A stretch of DNA of 64,000 nucleotides from Coniferiporia sulphurascens (GCA_002794785.1 NBBA01000017.1:434001-498000); one strand, 5' to 3'. Positions 34,065 through 46,506 are shown, numbered from the stretch's first letter. A program made the numbers and translations. The notes: generated by a model from the sequence alone, not told the origin.

Positions 34065-34617
34065 AATCAATTCGAACTTTGGGACGAAAGCGCCGAGGCA
34101 AATAACTACATGCATGATCATGAATTTCTATTTCCTCCTTTTTACGTGATTTGTATCAGTAGCGCCTTCATAATATTGCCCTGTAGAAACAGAACTTCCG
34201 TGCATCGTTTCCGTTTCCTCATTGTGGGTATCGTGGGTGTATCGTGACTGTACGTTCCCGAGCGGGTCTTCGGGTCTGTATCTAGATGACTGTTGAATTG
34301 CTGTATCTCGGATTTTTGACTGGTGATTGTTGTCATGCTCTGTAAATGTTTCACCGAGACGATATATATGTATGCTCCGTAGTTTACTGGTTTACTGCGC
34401 CAAATGAATTATTTTCATTCATCGTAATACTTGCAGCCCCTACAATGGGAGGTACGCTAAACTTACTATGTGTTTTCGCATCATACATATCATTTCAAAA
34501 GAGCGCAAACAATACAAGTCATTTATAAACACCGCGGGGGCTCAGCTCAACACATAACCCGAAGGGCGGAAAAAAATCCAGAACCCAGATGTACAGTATA
34601 CCCAAGTAGCAAGTACC
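34065..34617. other. Convergent intergenic region
   Basis: About 550 bases between convergent genes; nothing recognised. Confidence 0.5.
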
Positions 34618-37375
34618 CTACTTCCCAACGACGTAGCTTTCATTCGTACGGAAGATCAGCCCAGGCTTGCGCTGCGCGAGGTCAAGCAGCATCTCCGAGA
34701 AGTAGCTGTTCACCCAGGCGAACCACGGGCGCGTGTAGTCGCTGGAATCGTAGATCGAGATCGACTCGTGGATGAGCCCGAGGCCCATGGTGTTCTGGGG
34801 AAAAGTTGTTGAGTGAGACGAGGGGAGACGGGAGACGGCAAGGGATCTTTGAGGAAGACGAGGGAATGCTTACGTTCGCGATTGTATAAAGCGTAGATAC
34901 GATCTCGTCGTCGTCGTCTGTCCCGTATATAGACGAGATGAGAGACATAGGCCTGTCGGTAAGGATAATAAATCGTCAGAACCAGTGACTGAGTCATACC
35001 AGTGAGGAACTCACCAGACGTTCCAAGCATCCACATGGGGACCCCTAAGAAATCAAACAATCCAACACGTAAATCATGGGGACAGCCGCGCGCGTGCCAG
35101 TGTGGACGGTATATAGACGCTTACCCGATTCCGAAGAAATTCGCTCCTTTCGCGTAGTAAGGATTTCCCCGCGACAGAAGGACCTTGCGCGTTTTGAGGT
35201 ACGTCGAGTCAGTCTTGTCTGATATATCGATGAGAATCATCAGCAATCACGAAGGTGAAAAAGTGGGGAGGGAGCGTACCTAGGAACCCTAGATAAGGCA
35301 GGGATAGAAGCGACTGGTTCAACAAGTTAGCGTTTGGGCTAGAGTATAGGAAAATACAGTCGTACGGGCACGTTCGCGTCGTCCATGACGTATCTAGAGC
35401 CCAAGCCTGCATAAAAAAATTGTATTTCACAAAAGAACGAAACCAATATATTCAAGGAAGGTTGCTCACCATTCGTCTCATAGGCAAAGATCCCGTTTTC
35501 AACCTAAAAAGAGCATAATACGTAAGTTCTCAGTCGTAACGCCCCCTCGAAAGGAGGACAGGAAAAGAAAAATCGCATGCCGTGGTGTCCCAGATGGCTT
35601 TTGTGACGCGGGCGCTGACGTTTCGAGCGAGTGTCGAGATGTTGGAGAATTGGCCTGCAGACTCGAGCATGTTCGCGAGGTTCGTGAGCTCGACGGCCAG
35701 CATTGCGTTGGCCGGGGTAAGGAAAGCTGATAAAAATAATTATGGTTAATGAGGTTAGTACATAGATCTGCCCGTCCCTCGCATACATGCATGTGTACGC
35801 ACCGAACGTGCTGAGATCGTCACTCGGACGGTGGTGCGTGCCCACTAATCCCGAGTACCCCTTCGGCTCGCCGTTCCCGCCGTTGGGCACAGCCGGGCTC
35901 AGGGCACCGTTCCCACCCGTCCAGTTGTAATACGAGATAAAGTTAAAATCTTCGTCCCAGGATCCTTGCGATTGTTCGTCAATGACGCGGAAGATCTGGG
36001 AAATCGCGGTGAGCCCTGCAAAAAAGGGACCTCGTAAGTGTTTGATTTGGCATTTAAGAATAAAAGGAGCGGACATTCGGTGTTGAGTATTGAGGAGTCG
36101 TTGGTTGACGCGTAGTATGACCGGGAGAGCTTGAGGAACCCGCATAGCGAGTCGATTTCGTACTGTTGGGCACAAAGTGAGAACGTCTCTCGGTAAAGGA
36201 AATGAGTCGTCAACCCACCTTGCACTCGTACACCGTATTATTATTGACAGGTCTACATACCGGATAAAGCTTGCGAAATCTACAGGGGTATTAGAAGATG
36301 ACTTACGGGTTGACCGTAACACCAGTAGCGTAGCCGTTCACGGTCGGGGCGAGACCGCTCTCCGGTGGTGGCTGGAACGCTCCGCAATATGGGTACTCGG
36401 ATATATACCTAGCCTGTGTAAACGTAAAAATAGATTGATAAATCGGTATAACATTATAACCCCGACTTAGGATACACACCTCGTTGTGGATAACTGCCTT
36501 TACCAATGTCGCCAGCTCTTTGTCTTGCCCGAGTAGCGAATAGTAATGTGCAAACTTGACGCGTTTAGAATGGTAAGTTTACATACATCGCAACTGCAAA
36601 TTTGTATTTATTGATAATTTACCTGATTAGCGGTATCGCGAAGCCACTGAGCGCTGTACAACACGCATGATAAAACGGCTGGTTCGTTCAGCGATGTCAA
36701 TAGGGTACATACGTAATGTCCTAGCGGGAAAAAAAGGAATCGTAAGTTTAAAAAAAGTTGGATCCTAAATATCTGAAGTTTGCTCACCCCGGTGATGATG
36801 AACGCGATATTCTCAGTCTAATGGAAGTGGGTCTATCAGTTTGGGAAAACAAAAAGGATCAATGTACGTACGGCATTGAAGTACTTGACAGTCGTGTCTG
36901 TAAAAGCAGGCTTGTGTCAAGAGTCTCAAGGTCAATAAACGACGGAGATCAATACCTAACGTATTCGGGAACGTGTTCTCAAATAACCTGGCGATATCCG
37001 GGTCCTTGAGGCGCGCCTTCATGTCCACAATAACTTTCTGTAATAAATAAAAAGAGAAGTAAAAACACGTCTACCATCAGAGAAAAAGGGAGCTGACCTC
37101 GACGGACGTGCTGTTGAACGTGCGGCATTCCGGGGAAGGCCGCATGTAGGGCAGGGCGAGAGGACCAGCGGAGTTGTTCCCTTGTGGACTCTGCGGTACG
37201 CGCGCGAAGATTAAATAAGGGAGAGAATGATTGGTTGTTCTATGCGCACCTGCGAGAAGGTCGTATAGTCCGGGCATTGCGCGTTCGCAACTGAGGACGT
37301 CGACCCCAAGCCGATCGCCGTGAGCGCTACGACCGCGAGGTGATAAGCGCAGCGAAGACGGAGCCTGGTATGCAT
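34618..37375 (-). CDS. GH125 exo-alpha-1,6-mannosidase (Mug157/DUF1237 family), secreted
   Basis: GH125 enzymes are inverting exo-alpha-1,6-mannosidases; fungal members are annotated as Mug157-like. The chosen ATG at 37375 starts a signal peptide (MHTRLRLRCAYHLAVVALTA, then a small-residue cleavage zone before QCPDYTTFSQ). Family blocks follow: SAGPLALPYMRPSPECRTFN, RLKDPDIARLFENTFPNTLD, GDITAQWLRDTANQ, EYPYCGAFQPPPESGLAP, KYEIDSLCGFLKLSRSYY, ISYYNWTGGNGALSPAVPNG, GLVGTHHRPSDDLSTF, LGSRYVMDDANVPSLLSLPY, GGPHVDAWNVWPMSLISSIY and YTRPWFAWVNSYFSEMLLDL. The coding region is split into many exons. One of them is only 8 bases (36720-36713, GACATTAC), coding the DIT of GDITAQWLRD; the neighbouring exons are out of phase without it. 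All blocks are present, so the gene looks intact. Confidence 0.92.
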
Positions 37376-38209
37376 ATCGAAGAACGCTCTCGAGATTTCC
37401 AAGACGCGCGCAACTCGAGCGGGTGCGTCGAAAAGGGTGGAGGTATGGATTGATTTAGAGCTGGTTAAAAAGGCTTGTTCGGGGGACCCGGACCCAGATG
37501 AGAATAACGTCGATAATGATAATGACGACGGCTGCCAGTCAGGTAAAACTGATTTTAACAGCTGCCGAAGGCCTTGGAGACTCGGGGCGCGACTGGACAT
37601 GTGCAGGCCAGCTGGTCCAACATTTATAGGAGTGAGCATGCGGGACCGGCGGTGCGTTGGGAGTCTTGGGACTCACGCGCTTCGAGTTCTGCTGTATACG
37701 CCGATCGATCTGTGGGTTCGCTAAGCACCTATTTCCTATTTACGTCCCCGCAGCTTCTAAGCAAGTCGGATTAGTTGTAGTGGACGCCGCGGAGTCTCTG
37801 AATTTCAACACGCCTGGGTTCCCAGCAAGTACCCCGGATTTGCAGTATACGAAATACCAGGAATTAGAGAGCATAGACATCGGCAATAGGGAGACCTCAG
37901 TCATTAGATGTGGAGACGAGTCGGCTAGAGAACATGGCTGAGCACAAGGCTCTCTCGGTCAGGCGGACAAGTAGAAGAGAGGTCCGGCGTCACATGATTC
38001 AAGTAGCCGGCAAATCAATATAATGCCAAACATGCAATACGCATATGTCGATCCACAATAATTAATGTACATATACAATAGCAAATGGGAAGAACGGCCG
38101 GAGAAAGCAGAAATAGCGAGGGGAGTAGCAAATATTGCAATCGGAAGCGGAGTCAGAGAACAGGAACATACTCATGAATGAAAACGAAAAGGAACGTCGG
38201 GTATTATCA
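37376..38209. other. Intergenic, promoter of the GH125 gene
   Basis: About 830 bases. The GH125 frame stays open upstream to about 37639, but that part lacks secretory character. An acidic plus-strand frame at 37437-37724 has no family resemblance. No gene is supported. Confidence 0.45.
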
Positions 38210-39985
38210 TCACGCGCGAAGGTCGACCTCTGGTAGAATCATGACCTTCTTCTCCTTCGTCGGCGTCGTCTCCGTCTCTCTGCTGATCAAGAACGTAGGC
38301 GGGGTGCTCGGCCTTTTCTCTCCCTTATCTGCAGTGGATATTGCAAGGGCGGGCATAGTGTCCAAGGGAGGAGGCGTGAGTTCGAGCGTTCGCGCCTCGG
38401 GTCCGGGTGTAGCGACATCATCAGCGTCGTCACGTAGGCTCGAAGTGTCCTTGACCTCCGTTTGGTCAGACGCATCTTCGGCAGACAGCGTAGAGATCGG
38501 CGAGAACGCGCGTCCGTCCTCCTCGTTGTCTTGAGCCCGGTCCCGTTCGTCGTATTGACCTCCCTCTCGTAGCGAGGCGACATCCTCATCGAGGAGACAC
38601 ATGCTTGCCATATCATCCGCGTCCATAGTGTTCTGTCCGCCCGTTCTGTAGCTCGGTGCCGTGCGCACACTGCGCTCACGACCCATAGAACCAAGTCCTC
38701 CGAGCACGCTTGCACCCGCACTCCAGCGACTCACCTCGCTCTCCCAGCTATCGCGCCGCGAACTGCGCGGCCGAAGCGCGCGTACACTCGCGTTCAATTC
38801 CTCTGCAGCCATCTCGCCGTCGAGCATGATGTGCGAGAGCGAGTCTCCGCCGCCACCGACATGGCTAAGGTGACTTGCCGAGTCCGCGCCCGCCGTCCAC
38901 GAGTACTGGTATGGCGTCTGCGTCGTGCTGCGTCCGCGTTCCGCGAAGGGCGCGGCGAAGGCAGACGAGGCAAGCGTGAGCACGGACGCGTTGTCAAGCG
39001 GCGGTGAAGACGGGCGAGGGTTGTTCCTCGGGTGATGGGAAGTGTGCGCAGGTGCTTGCAGCGCACACACACCACCGCGTCCGGCAGGACCAAGTGACGA
39101 GGGCCGCGAGGACGGGGGTGTGGACGGGGGAAGCGCAGAGAAGGTGACTGCACCGTTAGGACCCGTACTCCCTGAGCGCACGTGATGCGGGAAACGTGAA
39201 ATTGGAGACGGGCCGGGGGTATTATAAGCGGATACCGACGTCGGCGTAGGAGGCGCCTGTGCGATGTGCGCCATTCCCATCGGAGCGAGGTCGATCGAAA
39301 GGAGAGTTGTCGGCTTGGTGCTCGCCGACATGCTCTGGAACGTTCGAGGGCTGCTCATGTAAGAGGACGATGAGCGCGAGGGACTCGGCGAAGGAGGTGA
39401 AGTAGGGGGCAGAGGGCGTATGGACGCATCCTCATCCGCCTCGAGCGGATTCGAGCGTGAACCCCACATTGAGACTGCAGCGCCGCTGGAGCGTCGATTG
39501 CTCTCGGCGTCGTCATCACCGTTATCTGATGCGTCGTCCGTGCTGTTTAGCGAGATCTCGTTCGACAGCGGGCGGAATACATGTGAACGCCCGAAATGCC
39601 TGTTCTCGTCGGCATCACGCGGCGTAGACGTGCGTGCGTTCAACATGGCGCCATGCAACTGCTTGAGACCCGACGACCGCCCCGAGTAAGAGCTGTCGAC
39701 GCCTGAGACGCGGGTGTGTATGCTGGAGGTCCGTGGGACACTGGGGTCTGAAGCACGGCGGGCACGAGCATTACCGCCAAGTTTGCGCTGAAGCCAGTTG
39801 ATGATGGGCTTGCTGGACTTGTGCTTTACATTCTTAAGTGGCGCGGTGCGCACAGGATGTTGCTGTTGCTGGTTGTGTTGGGCGTTGGAAGTGAGTGGGA
39901 CGGGCATGGGGGAGACGAGTGTTGTGGGAGGTAAGAAGGAGAGGTTGGGAGCCTTAATAGGCGATGGGTGTCGAAATAAAGCCAA
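38210..39985 (-). CDS. Large disordered Ser/Pro-rich protein, single exon, function unknown
   Basis: An uninterrupted frame of 591 codons, unusual here for having no introns. The N-terminus MALFRHPSPIKAPNLSFLPP is followed by a basic patch (KHKSSKPIINWLQRKLGGNA) that could form an amphipathic helix, the only part with ordered character. Most of the rest is low-complexity Ser/Pro/Thr. A conserved-looking block lies near residues 390-450 (GEMAAEELNASVRALRPRSS, SWESEVSRWSAGASVLGGLG, RERSVRTAPSYRTGG). The C-terminus ends KKVMILPEVDLRA. Many SP/TP and RxxS sites suggest heavy phosphorylation. Family unknown; codon use and length make a real gene likely. Confidence 0.8.
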   Translation of the reverse strand: MALFRHPSPIKAPNLSFLPPTTLVSPMPVPLTSNAQHNQQQQHPVRTAPLKNVKHKSSKPIINWLQRKLGGNARARRASDPSVPRTSSIHTRVSGVDSSYSGRSSGLKQLHGAMLNARTSTPRDADENRHFGRSHVFRPLSNEISLNSTDDASDNGDDDAESNRRSSGAAVSMWGSRSNPLEADEDASIRPLPPTSPPSPSPSRSSSSYMSSPRTFQSMSASTKPTTLLSIDLAPMGMAHIAQAPPTPTSVSAYNTPGPSPISRFPHHVRSGSTGPNGAVTFSALPPSTPPSSRPSSLGPAGRGGVCALQAPAHTSHHPRNNPRPSSPPLDNASVLTLASSAFAAPFAERGRSTTQTPYQYSWTAGADSASHLSHVGGGGDSLSHIMLDGEMAAEELNASVRALRPRSSRRDSWESEVSRWSAGASVLGGLGSMGRERSVRTAPSYRTGGQNTMDADDMASMCLLDEDVASLREGGQYDERDRAQDNEEDGRAFSPISTLSAEDASDQTEVKDTSSLRDDADDVATPGPEARTLELTPPPLDTMPALAISTADKGEKRPSTPPTFLISRETETTPTKEKKVMILPEVDLRA

Positions 39986-40457
39986 GTTGAAAGTGGGTCT
40001 GAAAGTGATGGACTCGACGTGGACTATTCAACCGGAGCTTGTCATCAACCTCGGATGCCTATCTCCTCAACATGGAAGCCGTCGACTCACTCTGCACGCT
40101 GCCCGTCGTTCTCCCGCGGTATCAACTCCCCTTTTGATACAGTGTCCTCCGAGATTCGCTCAGTTTTCTCTTTCTGACCGTGCAAGCAGTACTTGTAGCA
40201 GCGACAGCAGTAGCAGGAGATGGCGTCTGTTTGTAGTGCGCGTCGAATGGCGATGACTCAACCCTCTATTCGAGTAAATAAATTTTAGCAGCCACTAGCG
40301 CTTCGAGCTCCGAGGCGCCAGCACATTCCCCCCTTCCTCGCTGCATTTTCTGCACCTCCGTGCTACTCGTAACTTGCACAGACGCCAGCACAGGACAGGG
40401 TCGACTACAAAAACCGCACCCTCGTTGGTCCGTTCAATTCACCCTAACCGTCTCACT
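39986..40457. promoter_or_regulatory. Divergent promoter region upstream of ARG8
   Basis: 470 bases between the outward-facing start codons of the disordered protein gene and ARG8. Contains a CT-rich tract near 40330 and a CAG-rich stretch near 40190-40220. No site is assigned. Confidence 0.4.
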
Positions 40458-42171
40458 ATGGCCTTTGCCATCACACGCGCGTCGAGCAAGCGTCTCACCA
40501 GCTTCTGCACCCGCCCAGCACCCCGAAAAAATCCCGTCCGCTTCAGCTCAACGGAGGTACGGCCTCGCTTTTGTGTCCGACCCATCACACTCAACCATCT
40601 CTTTTCGCAGCGCGGCCCTTCTACCGCATATACCGCCGTTACCCACCCAGAGTCCCCCGATGCAATCCCGGACAGCCTGGCGCACGAGATCGCGCGTGCG
40701 CAGCAGAGCCTCCTCGGTGTCTATGCACGCCCGCCACTCATCCTTGCGCGTGGGGAGGGTGTCCACGTGTGGGACACGCAGGACCGCAAGTACCTCGACT
40801 TTACCGCCGGTGTCGCGGTGAACGCACTTGGACATGCAGACGCAGAGTTCGTCAAGGTCGGTCCTGCTGTGCGGCAATTTAGATGTGGCTGTCGCTGATT
40901 GTGTACATATTAATTTAGTGCATGGCGACGCAAGCTGCGACCATCTCGCATTCGTCGAATGTATTCTACAACCCATGGGCTACCGAACTTGCGGAGCTGC
41001 TCATCCGACTTACGCAGCGCGAGGGCGGGCTCGGCTTTGCACCTGGCTCGAGCTCGGGCTCAAACACTAGGTGCGCCGGTGTGAAGGTGTTCTTCGCGAA
41101 CACGGGCACAGAGGCGAACGAGGGCGCACTCAAGATCGCACGCAAGGTCGGCAAGGAGCGCTGGGCCGCGGCACATGGACGCAGCTGGGACGACGCGGCG
41201 TGCACTAAATGGCGCGTCGCGTGCTTCGAGCATAGTTTCCACGGACGCAGCTTGGGCAGTCTGAGCGCGACGTCGAACAAGAAGTACCAGGCTCCGTTCG
41301 CGCCGCTGGTGCCGGGCTTCGACGTCGGGAAGGTGAACGATATAGATGGGCTGGAAGAGCTGGTCACGGAAGATACGTGCAGCGTCATTATTGAGCCTAT
41401 ACAGGGCGAGGGCGGTATCTTTGAGGTGGATGTGGCGTGGTTGCGCGCTTTGAGGAAGCGATGCGATGAGGTCGGCGCTGTGCTCATATTCGACGAGATT
41501 CAGGTGAGTCGATTTATACTTTCCTATTACAAGAGACTGAAATGATGAATACAGTGCGGTCTCTACCGAACGGGAGGCCTATGGGCACACTCTACGATGC
41601 CGGTGGATTGCCATCCAGACATTGTGACGATGGCGAAGCCACTCGCGAATGGCTTCCCAATTGGCGCAGTCATGATGCGAGACGTTGTTGCTGAGACCAT
41701 GACACCGGGTTTGTATATTTCCGCACTCTTTATGGATTTAGAAAAAAGCTAACACGACCGTCCGCCCCTCCAGGCACCCACGGCACCACGTTTGGCGGCT
41801 CCCCTCTCGCCTGCGCCCTAGGGCACCACGTCCTCATGCGTCTCTCCGCTCCCGCCTTCTCAGCATCCGTGCGCGCCTCCGGGGCCCACCTCCGCGCACG
41901 CCTCGCGCCGCTTCCGCGCTGGTTCCCAGACCTCGTCAGCGCAGAGGGCATACGCGGGCGCGGGCTGATGCTCGGCATCCCGTTCGTTCCGGACCAGGCG
42001 GCGCGTGCCCCCGGCGAGCTTGTGCGCCGCGCGCGCGAACGCGGTGTGTTGCTGCTTACGGCGGGGTCGGATGCGGTGAGGCTTGTGCCGAGTTTGAATA
42101 TTGGGCGTGAGGAGCTGGATCATGCGGTGGATGTTATTGAGAGTGTGCTCGGCGAGATGCATCGCGGGTAG
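40458..42171 (+). CDS. ARG8: Acetylornithine aminotransferase, mitochondrial
   Basis: A class-III PLP aminotransferase of arginine synthesis converting N-acetylglutamate semialdehyde to N-acetylornithine. Exons 40458-40556, 40611-40856, 40919-41503, 41555-41708 and 41774-42171 give 493 residues. A basic, Ser/Arg-rich presequence (MAFAITRASSKRLTSFCTRP) suggests mitochondrial import. Catalytic features are YLDFTAGVAVNALGHADAEF, SNVFYNPWATELAEL, FFANTGTEANEGALKIARKV, FEHSFHGRSLGSLSATSNKK, IIEPIQGEGGIFEVD, LIFDEIQCGLYRTGGLWAH and TMAKPLANGFPIGAVMM, where the Lys of AKPLANG is the PLP lysine. Ornithine aminotransferase is a paralogue; the GEGG context and CGLYRTG favour ArgD/Arg8. The 3' half is much more GC-rich than its flanks. 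Confidence 0.93.
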
Positions 42172-43566
42172 ACGGGGGGAACTTGCGGGAAATTGGAGTT
42201 AGTGTTATCATACACTGGAGGAATTACTTGTGGGTATACGGGGAAAAGAGATTTTTTGAGGATCTCACAATATAGAATGTCATCACCTTTTTTTTCTTCT
42301 TTTGGGTTTTTCATCTAATGAAAAGCATATCAATCTCAGTAGTATTGAATATTGCGTGTCAATTCCCAAGAGTACTGTCGCATAACATTCCCAGATGCGG
42401 GATACATCATCGTGGATCAGTACGGACACATTTTCAGAGGCTCAAAGGAGGGTAGCCCGCAAAGTGCGCAGCAGGGGTGGGGGTTGATGGCGATCTCACC
42501 TGCAGAGGCGCTCGGCCGACGTTACGATTCGCTTGTAGCGTGTGGGGTATGGTGTTATTTCATTTGTAACGGCGGAATGTTCCTTTGATCTTTTGAGCTT
42601 GGCGGCACTCACTCACACTACCGCTGGCAGAATCTCAGATGCGCAGTCAGAGGAGTAGTTTGATGGTTGTGGAGTTTTGTGTAATGTGGACAGTTTGAGT
42701 GAAGTCTTGGACGGACCCGGATGGCATTGACTGAAGCTTGACGCACAGTACTATGTCGTGCCGTTCATCTCCGTACCTACAAAAGCATGTCCAAAGGTAC
42801 TTATAATGCCCAGAAATTCAGCCTGCGTGGTGGAAACCATCGTAAATGCTCAAGCAGCACCATCGAGTGTATTAGCTTTGGTATGGATCACAGATTCACA
42901 ATGGTGTTCGTCGTGACTTCACAGGCTAGTTTAGCACTTGGATACGTGCTCATAATTGCATCGTCGGTTGGCTGGCTGGCTATACGAGCAGGCGGTCAAC
43001 AGAAACACAATCACAGATTTTGGAACCCTGGTCTTGTGAGCTGTGAAGAAGTTGGAACCTCCCCATGAGTGATCCTGCGGGCGCTGCAATTGATGGGTTT
43101 GGGCTTGTGCTTCTGATACTGAGCATCCTGGGCCCTTTGAACGTATTATTCGCTATATGCTCTTTTCCGGAGGAGAGAGTCAGTATTCGAGTCCGAGTCA
43201 CAGTCAGCCAGGTGCTTTCATTCAACAGCAAGTGTTCAAGTTATTGTCGAGCAGAACAAGAAGCTGGGCAGCACGGTGTTCGGGATTGCGAGAGCCCCGA
43301 AATAGTCGCATTAAATCATGTCGCATAGAATTATTGAGAACGAAACAATCAATCCGCAGCCTGAGGTTGTGCGTACTGCGCAGGCGCTTGATTTTGGCGA
43401 TTGCACTGCAGGAACAACCGACGCCTGCCCAGTTTGGAAGCGCGTGCTGAGGAGAAGGGGTCCGTTTGTTGTTCACGGTTCAGGACGCAGCCGTGGTGTT
43501 GTTCTCGGCCACGACCATCCAGCTCATAGAAGTGCCTCTCATCGACCGAATTGACGCGTAATACCG
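42172..43566. other. Intergenic stretch with weak hydrophobic frames
   Basis: About 1.4 kb. Short frames at about 42352-42588, 42787-43068 and 43065-43328 include hydrophobic stretches such as ASLALGYVLIIASSVGWLAI and GLVLLILSILGPLNVLFAIC. They could be the remains of a multi-membrane protein gene, but stops separate them and no known family is evident. Confidence 0.35.
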
Positions 43567-46069
43567 ATGTCTACGACGCCCCGTGAAATCGGGACCCTTG
43601 TCGTTGTCATCCTCAAGGCGGTATGTGCCGCCGCTCGCCGTTCGCGTTCGTCTCTTCACGAGTGAACTGTCGCGCTGACGTGCTCTCATTACTCCTCCAG
43701 CAACATCTCCCCAACAAGCGGCATATCGGGAAACAGGACCCGTATTGCTGCGTCACTCTAAGCGGCGACAAACGGCGGACACGCGCGATCAAGCGTGGTG
43801 GCCAGCATCCGGAGTGGGATGAGGAAGTGCGCTTTACGCTTTACGAGGACATCGAGGACACGCTTGCGCGGGCTGCAAATGGCGGAGAGACCCCACCGCC
43901 GCCTCCGCCCAAGGAAAAGGACCCAAAAAAGAAAAAGAAAGTCAAAGGCGGGAACGCTATGACGGTTGCGTGTTATGCAGATGACCCGAAGGAGCCTGAG
44001 CTCATCGGCGAGACGGTTGTTGACCTTTCGGAGGTTTTAACTAAGGGAGAAACTGACGGTGTGCATTGTTTTCGAATCTAATTATGTGCGTGAATCTAAC
44101 ATGTTTTTGTATTTAGAGTGGTTTACTCTGCAAAATAAGGACAAGTTCAGCGGAGAGGTCTACTTGGAGTTAACGTTCTGGTCAAACGTTCGTTGAGCGT
44201 TATATGTTCTACCAACTTTCACTCACGCCAATTGCAAATATAGGAAAAGCCTCCAGAAAAGAAGAGCAGAATTAAACCGATGAGGTCCAGCAATCAGTAT
44301 GGGGGCCCAGGCTCCTTCGTTTCTTCGGAGAGTGAAAGCAGCTTCGGTAACGGCGACAACAGCAGCGCCGCACCATCGTTACGTTCATCGAGCTCTCTGG
44401 CCCAGCTCAGCCTCTACAGCCCGCCATACGAAAGTCAGAACGCAAGGACAGTAAGAAGCCAAGGAACGGGATCAACACTCAATCAGCTCGCCGATGAGTT
44501 TGGTGGATTGTCTGTAGGCCCAGGTTCCGGTGGGCCACAGAGGAGGCGAGAAAGCTTTCCGGTGTGTCAAATAGCGAAGCCTCATCAGCGATAATTTTCG
44601 ACCGCTAATGTATCAACTCGCTTTTCCAGCCTCCCCGCAACGGTCATACCCCACGACCGACAGACCCAGTTTACCCGACATTGAATGGCTCCATTTCGTA
44701 CCATTCTACTGGTTACAGCTCGGGAGACTATTCAGATCCTGGTTCTTCGTTTTCCTACGAAGCCCCAGCGACACCTGTGGCCCGCAACCATCACCGCCAT
44801 TCCTTTGGAGAGCCAATCCAGGCGTATACTCCCTACCAATCACCGTATGATCCCAATCCTACCCAGTCGAATGGCTATTCGCCTTCGCAAGGTCACGTTC
44901 AATCAAATACCCCGTCAATGTACAGTATACCTTCGAGTTCATCAGGATTTGTCCCAGTATCGACGCCTGCACCCTCTGGGTATGTATCTGTGCCACCGGG
45001 GACACCTGCACCCTCTGGCTTTATGCCGCCTAATGCCCAAACTCCTGCGCCCACCGGTTATGCCTCACATCTTTCTCAAACTCCTGCACCATACGGCTAT
45101 GGACCCCAACCCACATATCCGGGATTTGCGCCTCCTCCGTCAACCATGGGGTATCACCAGCAACATCCGGCCCAGGGATATCCTGCCTACCAGCAATATC
45201 CTCCGCAACCGACTTCCGCACCCCCGATGATGTATCCCCCCGGACCTCCGTCGGGAGTTCCACCTCCTTCCCATTCGGCCCCTCCGCAGCATTACATATC
45301 CTTTCCTTCTCCTTCTCATGCAAATCCTGCCCAGCAATATCCAGCGTATGCACCGAGCACTCCTTCGCCTCCCCAGCCGCCACCGCAGCAATACAATCCG
45401 TCGCCGCCTGTGCAGGGTTCGCGTCCCCTTCCGATGCCCGGGATGCAGAACGGATCGTACCCGGCGACACCACCACACCCTGCCATACCGACCCCTCCAC
45501 ACCCAGGATCTATGGTCTACACAGGCACACCTCCGCACATTCAGACGCAGATACAATCTCAAACACACCCATTGCCTACTCCACCTGGTGCGTCATATCA
45601 AGTACCGTCAAACACTGGGCCTCCTCCGGCACATTCGAACGGATTCATCCCTCCTCCGCCTCCACCCCCACTTAGGAGGCTTTCAGGTCCGCCTGCCCCG
45701 CCTCCTGCCCAGTACATTAATCAGCAGGGCTCACCAGAGGCAGCGAACGGTCGTGGCCAGTCTCCTGCTCGTCCGCCCCTTCCTCACCCCCCTGCAGGTG
45801 CAGGTGCTGATGGTGTTGGACCTCTACCTCCGCCTCCGCCACTGCAGACTGGATCTGGATTTCAACCGCCGCCTCCTCCGCCTCCCTTGACGACGCGGAG
45901 CGCGTCACTGTCGCAGTCACAGTCGCAGCATCCGCTGCCTTATCCACCGGCGGCTCCTCCACGGAGCGTAAAACCTGGGGAAATTTACAATCCTGGGCCG
46001 CCACCACGTCCACCCGCGCAAGTGGTGTACGATAGCACCACAGGATTCTGGACCGCTCCGCCCCACTGA
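43567..46069 (+). CDS. C2-domain protein, Inn1/Fic1-like, with long Pro-rich tail
   Basis: Inn1 (budding yeast) and Fic1 (fission yeast) link the plasma membrane to the cytokinetic ring through a C2 domain and a PxxP tail that binds SH3 proteins such as Hof1/Cdc15 and Cyk3. Exons 43567-43620, 43701-44058, 44117-44187, 44244-44561 and 44630-46069 give 746 residues. The C2 domain occupies about residues 8-160: EIGTLVVVILKAQHLPNKRH, GKQDPYCCVTLSG, KRGGQHPEWDEEVRFTLYED, LIGETVVDLSEVLTKGETDE, FTLQNKDKFSGEVYLELTFW. A KEKDPKKKKKVKGG loop sits inside it. The rest is Pro/Gln/Tyr-rich, with many APSGY, PAYQQYP and PPPPPP blocks, at 400 or more residues. The match is to domain architecture; the role in septation is inferred. 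Confidence 0.88.
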
Positions 46070-46506
46070 GATGAGACCGACAATCAGCTTTCCTCCTCAT
46101 GCCATTACACGACACATCTCCTCTTGCTTACGCTTTGCACGAACATTTGTATCATTTAAACAAACTCATTAACCCGCTCATTCATCACATCCATTCATAC
46201 AGCGACCGATAAACACACTTGCAGAATGTCTCTGTCCAGATCTGTCTCAGTCACACAACAATGTTTTCCTTTCCTAATATATTTCTTCTTCTTTTGCTTG
46301 CTTTGCATTTGCTCGCCCTCCAATCCATTAATCGCCAATAGTCTGAATAAAGTGTATCCTGAGGCGCATCTTTAGTATTTATATACACTCGAATACAGAA
46401 AATAAACGAACCCATTACCTGATATCTTATCGAAACGGCGGTCTAATGGTGAACAAACGTACGGACTGTATATAGATGGGGCAGTGTGTCCCCAAAGTCA
46501 TCTATT
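46070..46506. other. Convergent intergenic region
   Basis: About 440 bases, AT-rich, between convergent genes, with likely 3' untranslated sequence and polyadenylation-type A-rich stretches. Nothing else seen. Confidence 0.5.

Noticed and set aside
37376..37639. Upstream extension of the GH125 frame
   Set aside because: It would bury the signal peptide that starts at 37375.
44685..45890. Several long frames in other phases within the Pro-rich C2 protein exon
   Set aside because: Compositional shadows of a repetitive Pro/Gln-coding sequence.
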